Source: UBA3775 sp051877895 (GTDB lineage Bacteria > Bacillota > Clostridia > Lachnospirales > Lachnospiraceae). Taken from it: a stretch of DNA of 64,000 bases. Where the stretch lies: contig JBJEJI010000006.1 in the NCBI GenBank assembly GCA_051877895.1, positions 1-64,000 on the forward strand, written 5' to 3'. The position numbers were made by a program, and so were the translations under genes. The notes below the pieces were generated by a model. The model saw nothing but the letters and a program-made list of their open reading frames with translations, had not been told where the DNA came from and ran no database searches. Positions 1 to 7,402 of this stretch are shown here, one piece after another (position 1 is the first letter of the stretch; each line of letters starts with the position of its first letter).

Positions 1-30
1 AATTCAAACAAATAAATGGAGGTAAACACA

Positions 31-1425
31 ATGGGTGTTAAAATAACAGAGACCGTGCTTCGTGATGCACATCAGTCTTTAATTGCAACAAGAATGCCAA
101 CCGAGCTTATGCTTCCTATTGTTGAGAAAATGGACCAGGTTGGTTATCATTCCGTAGAGTGCTGGGGCGGTGCAACATTCGATGCTTGTCTCAGATTCCT
201 TAAAGAAGATCCATGGGACAGACTTCGAAAATTAAGAGCCGGATTTAAGAATTCCAAGCTTCAGATGCTTTTCCGTGGTCAGAACATTTTAGGCTACAAC
301 CATTATGCAGATGACGTAGTTGAATATTTTGTTCAGAAGTCTATTGCAAATGGTATTGACATTATTCGTATCTTTGACTGCTTAAATGATTTAAGAAACC
401 TTGAAACAGCTGTTAAGGCAACAAAGAAAGAAGGCGGACATGCCCAGATTGCTCTTTCCTATACTCTTGGTGATGCATATACTCTTGATTACTGGAAAGA
501 TACAGCAAGAAAAATTGAAGAAATGGGTGCCGACTCCATTTGTATTAAGGATATGGCAGGACTCCTTGTTCCATATGAGGCTACACGTCTTGTAAAGGCA
601 TTGAAGGAGGGTTCATCCCTTCCTATTCAGTTACATACACACTATACTTCCGGTGTTGCTGCAATGACCTATATGAAGGCTGTTGAAGCAGGCTGTGATA
701 TCATTGACTGTGCTATGTCTCCTCTTGCTCTGGGTACTTCTCAGCCTGCAACAGAGGTTATGGTAGAAACCTTTAAGGGAACAGAGTATGACACCGGTCT
801 TGATCAGAAGCTTCTTGCTGAAATTGCTGATTACTTCAGACCATATCGTGAAGAAGTTCTTGCAAACGGACTTCTTAATCCTAAGGTTTTAGGTGTAAAT
901 ATCAAGACTCTTATGTATCAGGTTCCTGGCGGTATGCTTTCTAACCTTGTTTCACAGCTTAAGGAAGCACATGCTGAGGATAAATATGAAGCAGTTCTTG
1001 AAGAGGTACCACGTGTACGTAAAGATTTCGGTGAACCACCTTTGGTTACACCATCTTCTCAGATTGTGGGTACACAGGCAGTACTTAATGTATTACAGGG
1101 CGAGCGATACAAGATGGTAACCAAGGAATCCAAGAAGATTCTTTCCGGTGAGTTCGGTCAGACAATCAAGCCTTTCAATCCTGAGGTACAGAAAAAATGT
1201 ATCGGAGATACAAAACCTATTACCTGCCGTCCGGCTGATTTGATTGAGCCACAGCTTCCTAAATTCAGAGAAGAATGTAAGGAATGGATCCAGCAGGATG
1301 AGGATGTTCTTTCCTATGCATTGTTCCCACAGGTTGCTACTGATTTCTTTAAGTATCGTCAGGCACAGCAGGAGAAGGTTGATGTTACTGCAGCAGATAC
1401 AAAGAACAACGCATATCCTGTTTAA
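31..1425 (+). CDS. oadA: Oxaloacetate decarboxylase alpha / pyruvate carboxylase subunit B carboxyltransferase
   Basis: Carboxyltransferase component of a biotin-dependent enzyme that moves CO2 between oxaloacetate/pyruvate and carboxybiotin. The N-terminal TIM barrel is recognised by TETVLRDAHQSL, the lysine motif CIKDMAG that is carboxylated in the family, and the metal-binding LHTHYTSG; the second half matches the conserved PYC/OADA domain. At 464 residues it stops before any biotinyl domain and has no MKM biotinylation motif, so a separate biotin carrier protein must exist outside the window. Start: ATG at 31 is preceded by GGAGG at 18-22 with eight bases between; the in-frame ATG at 16 overlaps that site and is unlikely. 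A terminator follows at 1451. Whether it works as a decarboxylase or as half of a two-subunit pyruvate carboxylase cannot be told from sequence alone. Confidence 0.9.
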   Translation: MGVKITETVLRDAHQSLIATRMPTELMLPIVEKMDQVGYHSVECWGGATFDACLRFLKEDPWDRLRKLRAGFKNSKLQMLFRGQNILGYNHYADDVVEYFVQKSIANGIDIIRIFDCLNDLRNLETAVKATKKEGGHAQIALSYTLGDAYTLDYWKDTARKIEEMGADSICIKDMAGLLVPYEATRLVKALKEGSSLPIQLHTHYTSGVAAMTYMKAVEAGCDIIDCAMSPLALGTSQPATEVMVETFKGTEYDTGLDQKLLAEIADYFRPYREEVLANGLLNPKVLGVNIKTLMYQVPGGMLSNLVSQLKEAHAEDKYEAVLEEVPRVRKDFGEPPLVTPSSQIVGTQAVLNVLQGERYKMVTKESKKILSGEFGQTIKPFNPEVQKKCIGDTKPITCRPADLIEPQLPKFREECKEWIQQDEDVLSYALFPQVATDFFKYRQAQQEKVDVTAADTKNNAYPV

Positions 1426-1450
1426 TCAGATAAAAATAATGTTGACATTT

Positions 1451-1494
1451 AAGCCGGTTTTGGGATAAATAATTTATCCTGAAACCGGTTTTAC
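1451..1494 (+). terminator. Rho-independent terminator after the carboxyltransferase gene
   Basis: Inverted repeat with arms 1452-1470 and 1471-1490 (core CCGGTTT / AAACCGG plus GGATAAAT-like inner stem with G-T pairs), followed by a short T-rich stretch. Confidence 0.65.
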
Positions 1495-1511
1495 TTTTCA
1501 AGTATTGTTTG

Positions 1512-1541
1512 TTGTATTTTTTTGGGTTTCAAAGTTATATT
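1512..1541 (+). promoter_or_regulatory. Possible promoter of the surface SGNH hydrolase gene
   Basis: TTGTAT at 1512-1517 and TATATT at 1536-1541 with an 18-bp spacer, just after the upstream terminator and 40 bp before the next start. Matches are imperfect in an A/T-rich stretch. Confidence 0.35.
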
Positions 1542-1582
1542 AAAGAAAATGGATTATTTCCAATGAAAGGAAGGTATAGCTT

Positions 1583-3295
1583 ATGAAATTTAAAAAATTT
1601 ATTCAGACAGCGTTCGCATCTGTTATGTTGATGACAATGACTCTGTCGGCCGGCGCAGATGAGGTGAATCTTGAAACTACTGAAATTTTTTCCGGTGAAA
1701 GTAAAATAGAATCCGCATGGACTTTGGGACCGTCTTTGCAGACAACAAATGGTAGTGGATCATTTGATCCGACAGAAATTTCGAAGGATGGTTATTTTAC
1801 TATAGAATATACCGGTACAGAAGGTGCTGTATACCTGGCATTATCTGAATGGACGACTTCAAAATGGGCAAGTATTAATGAGCCTGATTTTACAGAAAAA
1901 ACCGAAAACGGATATATATCTACATTTCTTTTTCAATCCTGTGCAGATGCATATGGCTCTGAAGACATGTCTGACGTAGATGCTATTTCTGTTGGCTCCG
2001 CAAATGCAACAGGAGAAACGGTTATAACAAACATCAGCTGGCATGGTTATCCTGTAGCTGTTGATCTTGGTGAAACCGCTATGCTTTACAAGGGTTCTGC
2101 TGTTGCATCAAAGAAAGATACAAATCTTACTTTTTTCTACACAAAGCATGTTGGCGGAGAGTGGGATGCTGCTCAAATCAATGAGGGCAGTTACATATAT
2201 GTAGAGTATATAGGTGCAGAGGAAGGAGTATATCTTGCTTTTGCAAGTGCATCAGGAGCAACAGGCTGGGTTGCTGTCTATCCTGATGAAACAGGAGTAA
2301 CTTCGGACGGCAGATATTACTCCCTTTTTAAATATGATAATTTCTCTACAAAGTTTGGAACAAATTTCACTAGACTGGATCAAATTCAAGCTTACTCTGC
2401 TAAAAATGAAGAAGTAACATTAAAACGAATTGCGTACTTTGCAGGCACAGGTGCTCCTGTAGATACCGGAGATGGTACATGGGACCGCCCTGCAGAGGGA
2501 ATAGCATTTATAGGAGACAGCATTGTACAGAATCCGCTGGTAGATTCAGTGCATCTTGGAAATATTGATTGGAACGGAATTCTTGGCAGAGATAATTGTG
2601 TAAATTACGGAATCGGTGGACAGACAACCAAAGAATGTTCTGCAAGAATTGACGAACTTGCAAAAAAGAATTATGATAAGGTTGTAATGCTTTGTGGTAT
2701 TAATGATATTGGCAGAGGTTACAGTAACGAAGAAATCGCTGCAAATTATGAAACTATGTTTACAGCATTGATAAAAAGTAATCCTGATATTAAAATCTTT
2801 TTAATAAGTGTCCTGCCTACAACACCTGTGTTTTATACAAATGCACAGGATAGGATTGTAGCCCTGGATGAAACATTAAAAGCTCTTGCTGATGAGTATG
2901 AAAATGTTACTTATGTAGACTGTTATTCCTCTTTTGTTGGTGATAATGGTTATTGCAGGGAAGAACTTGTTTTTGACGGACTTCATCCAAGCCTTGACGG
3001 ATATCAGATAATAGCTGATATTCTCAATCCATATCTGGATGGCACAGTTGAAGACGTTTCGGATGCAGAAGAAACACCTGATGAAACACAGGATGATACA
3101 AATAAAGAAGATAGTGAGCAACAGGAGAATATCACCGATACGGATGAAAATATTACTACACCGGAACAGGATCCGGAAAATGCAGATTCGGTTCATAAGG
3201 AGAATAATAACAGTAGTACTATAATTATTGTTATAGTCGTAGCTTTGATTGGAATTGTTTTGGCTGCAATATTATTAAAAAAGAAAAAGAAGTAA
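1583..3295 (+). CDS. Membrane-anchored extracellular SGNH/GDSL esterase
   Basis: Exported acyl- or acetyl-esterase, 570 residues. A signal peptide (about 1-26, MKFKKFIQTAFASV start, cleavage near SAGA-DE) is followed by two related beta-rich modules (about 35-155 and 160-290) and then the SGNH catalytic domain: block I GDSIVQNP (Ser near 311), GIGGQTT, GIND in block III and DGLHP near 465. The C-terminus is an acidic Asp/Glu/Thr-rich spacer, a hydrophobic helix (IIIVIVVALIGIVLAAILL) and a KKKKK end, so the enzyme is probably tethered to the outer membrane face. RBS AAGGAAGG precedes the ATG. The same two-module plus SGNH layout recurs in the 1220-residue protein at 7403. Known SGNH enzymes deacetylate polysaccharides; the actual substrate here is unknown. 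Confidence 0.85.
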   Translation: MKFKKFIQTAFASVMLMTMTLSAGADEVNLETTEIFSGESKIESAWTLGPSLQTTNGSGSFDPTEISKDGYFTIEYTGTEGAVYLALSEWTTSKWASINEPDFTEKTENGYISTFLFQSCADAYGSEDMSDVDAISVGSANATGETVITNISWHGYPVAVDLGETAMLYKGSAVASKKDTNLTFFYTKHVGGEWDAAQINEGSYIYVEYIGAEEGVYLAFASASGATGWVAVYPDETGVTSDGRYYSLFKYDNFSTKFGTNFTRLDQIQAYSAKNEEVTLKRIAYFAGTGAPVDTGDGTWDRPAEGIAFIGDSIVQNPLVDSVHLGNIDWNGILGRDNCVNYGIGGQTTKECSARIDELAKKNYDKVVMLCGINDIGRGYSNEEIAANYETMFTALIKSNPDIKIFLISVLPTTPVFYTNAQDRIVALDETLKALADEYENVTYVDCYSSFVGDNGYCREELVFDGLHPSLDGYQIIADILNPYLDGTVEDVSDAEETPDETQDDTNKEDSEQQENITDTDENITTPEQDPENADSVHKENNNSSTIIIVIVVALIGIVLAAILLKKKKK

Positions 3296-3333
3296 AAATG
3301 TAAAATGTATTTGGCTTATTGGGGGGCTGTCTA

Positions 3334-4290
3334 ATGTTTGACATGGTAGAAACAGGGAAAAGACTTGCCAAGTTCAGAAGAAATGCAAATTTAACTCAGA
3401 TGGATGTTGCAGAACAGCTTGGTATCAGTTTTCAGGCTGTAAGTTATTGGGAGAGAGGAAAAACAATGCCTGATATCTCAAATCTTATTGCCATTGCAAG
3501 AATATATAATGTAAGCATTGATTCTATTCTGGATAATGAAATTCAGGCTAAAGCTGTAATGAATGTGGCGGAAAATAAGAAAACTCCTGATTTACTTGAG
3601 ATTATTTCAATTATGAAACCGGATGAAATAATTAGGGCCGTTGAGGGGGCTAAAATCAATGTGGACAGCTTTGCTCAGATTATTGATTCGGCTCCCTATC
3701 TTGAAGAGGATGTGTTAAGTAGTCTTGCCATGCAAAATAGTAGTCTGGTAGTAGATTTTAACCAGGTGTGTATGATAGCCTGCTATATAAGTCGGGAAGC
3801 TCTTGATAAGGTAGCTTTAGATAATAGCAGTCTTGTTAAAGATTTCTCACAGATCTGCGAGTTGGGATGCCGCATGGGAAAACAGGCAATCAGTCGTCTG
3901 GTTTCCGAACATATAAATTTGCCGGTGAGTTTTAATCAGGTCTGTAATGTTGCTTGTTATCTTGATAAAAAAGTGTTATGTGACCTATCTTATGCAAATG
4001 CAGAGAAAGTGGATGATTTTGATAATATCTGTAATATTGCCTGTTATGTTGATAAAAAGACAAACTGTCGATTAGTAGAACTTAACAGTAAGCTTCCGCG
4101 GAATTTTAGCCAGATTAATTTGATGCCGTATTATATTACACCTGAAATTCTGGCGTTACTTGTATTTGATAATACTGATAAGCCGATTTCTGAGTCGGAA
4201 CTGAATAACATAGTATATTATCTTTCCGAACAAGATGCAGAACATTTCAGGAAATTGATGAAAAATAGGGTATACTGTTCAGAAGACTGA
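3334..4290 (+). CDS. XRE-family regulator with a repeat-built C-terminal half
   Basis: DNA-binding protein of 318 residues. Residues about 4-62 form a lambda-Cro type helix-turn-helix (LTQMDVAEQLGISFQAVSYW, then GKTMPDISNL). The remainder, about 100-318, is built from roughly seven units of about 29 residues with the core pattern F-x-Q-[VI]-C-x-[IVL]-A-C-Y followed by a short helix and an Asn; two units are degenerate. I do not recognise this repeat as a named domain; helical hairpin repeats that bind a peptide or protein are a reasonable guess. Start: ATG at 3334 has GGGGGG at 3321-3326; the TTG at 3319 lies on that site. It follows the SGNH gene by 38 bp on the same strand, so it may be co-transcribed. 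Confidence 0.8.
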   Translation: MFDMVETGKRLAKFRRNANLTQMDVAEQLGISFQAVSYWERGKTMPDISNLIAIARIYNVSIDSILDNEIQAKAVMNVAENKKTPDLLEIISIMKPDEIIRAVEGAKINVDSFAQIIDSAPYLEEDVLSSLAMQNSSLVVDFNQVCMIACYISREALDKVALDNSSLVKDFSQICELGCRMGKQAISRLVSEHINLPVSFNQVCNVACYLDKKVLCDLSYANAEKVDDFDNICNIACYVDKKTNCRLVELNSKLPRNFSQINLMPYYITPEILALLVFDNTDKPISESELNNIVYYLSEQDAEHFRKLMKNRVYCSED

Positions 4291-4307
4291 TGCTGATTAT
4301 GTGATAA

Positions 4308-4360
4308 AAGGGATATGGAATTGCAGTTCTGCAGTTTCATATCCCTTGTTTTATTTTTTT
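4308..4360. terminator. Bidirectional terminator between XRE and LysR genes
   Basis: Near-perfect inverted repeat AAGGGATATGGAA...TTCATATCCCTT with an inner TGCAG/CTGCA-like stem, followed by a T-rich run on the plus strand; it lies between two convergent genes. Confidence 0.7.
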
Positions 4361-4364
4361 GGTT

Positions 4365-5219
4365 TTACAGTCGGTTTGTAAAAAAGTCCATTAGGAAATC
4401 TTTAAAAGAAAGGACGGCAGGAGATAAGTAGCCTTCTTTCCATTTAAGGTTAATAAGGCGATAACAGTTTGGACTGTTAATAGAAATAAACTTTACATGT
4501 TCTGTATCTGTATCAATCCAGGTTTTTCTTGGGACAAAGCTTAATCCATAGCCGATATTAATTAGCTTTCTAAGTGTTTCCGGATTGTCAATTTCTAAAG
4601 ACATGTCCGGAGTGACTCCTGCAATTTTAAAAAATGGCTCCATAAGCTTCATATAACTTCGTTCCGGCTTTAAACCGATTAAGGTGTAATTCTGTATTTC
4701 ATGCAGGTTAATGGAGTCAAGATCTGAAAGAGGGTGTTCTCTCGGAACAGCAAGTACAATTTCTTCTTTAAGTATGGTATGGATGTTTTCTTCATTATAT
4801 TCATTTAACGACTGGAACAGCTCTATATCAACAGGATTCCGCGTACCGCTGGTGTTGATTACAATTTGGTAGTCAGGATGAAGCCTGCTGAATTCGCTGA
4901 GGATTTTTGGAATAAGACTGGAACATACCGTGACAGAAAAATATATTTTTTCTTTGGCAGAACTTCCGGATTGAAGGCTGTCATATATCCGGTCAATATT
5001 ATTAAGTATTTCGGTAGTGTATGCAAGAAGCAGTCTTCCCCGATCATTGAGACGGATATTTCTGCCTACACGGTCAAATAATGGTCCGTGCAGTTCTTCT
5101 TCTAATTGTTTTATCATTTTACTGACTGCCGGTTGTGCAACAGACAGGCTGTCGGCAGCTTTTGTTATGCTTTCAAATTCTGTAACTCTTTTAAAGTATT
5201 TTAATTGAAGTAAATCCAT
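4365..5219 (-). CDS. LysR-family transcriptional regulator
   Basis: 284-residue LysR regulator. The N-terminal winged helix-turn-helix starts at MDLLQLKYFKRV and contains the typical recognition helix SVAQPAVSKMIKQLEEEL; the rest is the two-lobed effector-binding domain, a little shorter than usual. Start chosen at 5219 because AAGGAG lies at about 5223-5228; the upstream in-frame start at 5243 has no such site. It is divergent from the MATE efflux gene at 5350, the classic layout in which a LysR protein controls its neighbour. Candidate operators lie in the gap. The effector is unknown. Confidence 0.88.
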   Translation of the reverse strand: MDLLQLKYFKRVTEFESITKAADSLSVAQPAVSKMIKQLEEELHGPLFDRVGRNIRLNDRGRLLLAYTTEILNNIDRIYDSLQSGSSAKEKIYFSVTVCSSLIPKILSEFSRLHPDYQIVINTSGTRNPVDIELFQSLNEYNEENIHTILKEEIVLAVPREHPLSDLDSINLHEIQNYTLIGLKPERSYMKLMEPFFKIAGVTPDMSLEIDNPETLRKLINIGYGLSFVPRKTWIDTDTEHVKFISINSPNCYRLINLKWKEGYLSPAVLSFKDFLMDFFTNRL

Positions 5220-5271
5220 TTTTTCTCCTTTTATTTCAACCACAAATATATAACCATTTGGATATGAATAA

Positions 5272-5283
5272 ATAAATATTTAT
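5272..5283. promoter_or_regulatory. Palindrome in the LysR/MATE intergenic region
   Basis: Perfect 12-bp palindrome ATAAATATTTAT midway between the divergent genes. It is purely A/T, so chance occurrence is quite possible; reported as a weak operator candidate. Confidence 0.25.
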
Positions 5284-5289
5284 GTAGTG

Positions 5290-5316
5290 GAATATATCAT
5301 ATTCTGATGCTATAAT
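5290..5316 (+). promoter_or_regulatory. Candidate LysR operator and promoter of the MATE gene
   Basis: Inverted repeat GAATAT-ATC-ATATTC at 5290-5304 lies where a -35 box would be, followed by TATAAT at 5311-5316. The -35 sequence itself is poor (TGGAAT-like), as expected of an activator-dependent promoter. Control by the divergent LysR protein is inferred. Confidence 0.4.
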
Positions 5317-5349
5317 CAAGTCAATAATAAAAAATAAGGGGATGGCGTA

Positions 5350-6747
5350 ATGACAAGTAAAAAGGTGGATTTTTCTGCAGGAAACATCCGTGGAAATATC
5401 CTTTCAATGGCATTCCCAATGCTGATTGCTCAGGTATTCAGCATTCTTTACAATATTGTAGACCGGATATATATAGGGAATCTTCCGTCCGAGGGGGAAA
5501 TGGCATTGAGCGGAATTGGTGTCTGCCTTCCGATAGTAACTATTATAACCGGTTTTGCCAATCTTTTCGGACTTGGTGGTGCTCCTTTGTTTTCCATAGC
5601 AAGAGGCAAAAAAGATAATGAAAATGCAGATGAAATTATTCACAATGCATTTTGGATGTTAATTATTACCGGACTTTTGCTTACGACAGCCGGATTAATA
5701 TTTTTAAAGCCTTTATTGTATTTGTTCGGAGCAAGCAGTGAAACCTATGTATATGCTTCCGGGTATATGAGAATTTATATACTTGGTACTTGTTTTTCCA
5801 TGGTGTCATTGGGGATGAATCCATATATCAATAATCAGGGATATGCTAAAATCGGCATGTTGACTGTGGTTATTGGTGCTGTTGCAAATTTTATTCTGGA
5901 TCCTGTATTTATTTTTGGATTCTCAATGGGAGTAAAAGGGGCCGCAGTTGCGACAGTTATTTCTCAAGGTATTTCAGCATTGTGGGTATTGAGGTTTCTT
6001 ACCGGAACAAAAGCTGAATTCCCTTTAAAACTGAAAAATATCAGAATTAATTTAAAATGTATCCGTTCAATTACAGCTTTGGGTACTGCAAGCTTTATTA
6101 TGAGCATTACTGACAGTCTTGTACAGATTGTATGTAATAAGATGCTGTTAAAGTATGGCGGGGATATTTATATTGGTATTATGGCAGTAATTCAATCAGT
6201 CAGACAGGTTGTGATTACACCTGTTTCTGCAATTACCGATGGAAGCTCTTCGGTAATCAGTTATAACTATGGAGCAGAAAAAACAGGAAATGTCAAAAAA
6301 AGCATTCGTTTTATGACGATGCTTTCCTTTAGTTATTCAGTATTTGTATGCCTGTTTATTTTACTGTTTCCGGATCTTCTGATTAAATTGTTCTCAAATA
6401 ATACAGCGTTACTTTCGGAAGGTTCCGGGGCTTTGAGAATATATTTCTTATTGTTTTTTATGATGGCATTTCAGTATTCCGGACAGTCGGTGTTTAAATC
6501 TTTAAATATGGCAAAGCTTGCAATATTCTTTTCCTTACTCAGAAAAGTTATTATTGTAATTCCGCTGACAATTATTCTTCCTGCTTTTATGGGAACAGAC
6601 GGAGTCTTTTTGGCGGAATCAGTATCTAACGTGATGGGCGGAAGCGTATGTTTTTTGACAATGTTATTTGTGGCAGGTAGAAAACTTGATAAAAAAAGGA
6701 ACAGGGGTGAAATTTATGACGCAAGAAGAGCAGGTGAGGCTGGATAA
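5350..6747 (+). CDS. MATE-family multidrug/cation efflux transporter
   Basis: 465-residue polytopic protein with about 12 predicted membrane helices. The start (GNIRGNILSMAFPMLIAQVF, then YNIVDRIYIG) is the usual first helix of the MATE family, which exports drugs or metabolites in exchange for Na+ or H+. RBS AAGGGG precedes the ATG. The last 32 bp overlap the start of the cytoplasmic SGNH hydrolase gene in another frame, suggesting translational coupling. Likely controlled by the divergent LysR regulator. Substrate unknown. Confidence 0.88.
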   Translation: MTSKKVDFSAGNIRGNILSMAFPMLIAQVFSILYNIVDRIYIGNLPSEGEMALSGIGVCLPIVTIITGFANLFGLGGAPLFSIARGKKDNENADEIIHNAFWMLIITGLLLTTAGLIFLKPLLYLFGASSETYVYASGYMRIYILGTCFSMVSLGMNPYINNQGYAKIGMLTVVIGAVANFILDPVFIFGFSMGVKGAAVATVISQGISALWVLRFLTGTKAEFPLKLKNIRINLKCIRSITALGTASFIMSITDSLVQIVCNKMLLKYGGDIYIGIMAVIQSVRQVVITPVSAITDGSSSVISYNYGAEKTGNVKKSIRFMTMLSFSYSVFVCLFILLFPDLLIKLFSNNTALLSEGSGALRIYFLLFFMMAFQYSGQSVFKSLNMAKLAIFFSLLRKVIIVIPLTIILPAFMGTDGVFLAESVSNVMGGSVCFLTMLFVAGRKLDKKRNRGEIYDARRAGEAG

Positions 6748-7390
6748 GCTTAAAAAGGCTAAGAATTTCAGAAAACTAAATAAATCAGCTTTACAAGGAC
6801 AGATAGTATGTGCCGGTTCCTCGCTTATGGAGATGTTTCCGGTGGAAAAGTTTTTAAAGGATGAGTCATCAACTACGGTGATATATAACAGAGGAATAGG
6901 AGGATTCAGAATTCCTGAGCTGCACGAAGTGCTTGATATCTGTGTTTTGGATTTGAAGCCACGCCGGCTTTTCATCAATATTGGGACTAATGATTTAAGC
7001 TGGTCATCCATAACAATTAGTCAGCTTATCAGTTCCTATGAGAGTCTGCTGGATGATGTCTACAAGGAATTGCCGGAAATTGAAGTCTATGTTATGGCTT
7101 ATTTCCCGGTTAATTATGAGGCGGCTTCGGAAGAAATGAAACCTTGTCTTGAAATCCGTAACAATGGACGTATTGCTGAGGCAAACAGGGCACTGGAAAA
7201 AATGGCTGAAAAATACAATGCAAGATATATTGATATAAATGACGGATTAAAAGATGAGCAGGGCAGATTAAAAGCAGAGTATACAATTGAAGGTATGCAT
7301 ATAAAGGAAGAGGGCTACAGAGCTATTTTCCATGATTTTATGAAATATGCTGAAGAACCTGCATGGGAAATCAGCAATGGGGAAAATTAA
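6716..7390 (+). CDS. Cytoplasmic SGNH/GDSL hydrolase
   Basis: 224-residue SGNH hydrolase with no signal peptide. Block I CAGSSLMEMFP (nucleophile Ser), block II NRGIGGF, block III IGTNDLSW and block V EGMHIKEEGY with the catalytic His are all visible; the usual Asp three residues before that His is replaced by Glu-Gly-Met, so the triad is slightly unusual. Start: ATG at 6716 with GGGGTG upstream; a TTG-type start at 6668 would lie deep in the MATE gene. It overlaps the MATE gene by 32 bp and is followed 12 bp later by a large secreted SGNH enzyme, so the three genes look like one operon. It may act on an acylated sugar after uptake; this is inference. Confidence 0.85.
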   Translation: MTQEEQVRLDKLKKAKNFRKLNKSALQGQIVCAGSSLMEMFPVEKFLKDESSTTVIYNRGIGGFRIPELHEVLDICVLDLKPRRLFINIGTNDLSWSSITISQLISSYESLLDDVYKELPEIEVYVMAYFPVNYEAASEEMKPCLEIRNNGRIAEANRALEKMAEKYNARYIDINDGLKDEQGRLKAEYTIEGMHIKEEGYRAIFHDFMKYAEEPAWEISNGEN

Positions 7391-7402
7391 AGGAGGTTTA
7401 CA

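Noticed and set aside
16..30. In-frame ATG upstream of the carboxyltransferase start
   Set aside because: It overlaps the GGAGG that serves the ATG at 31.
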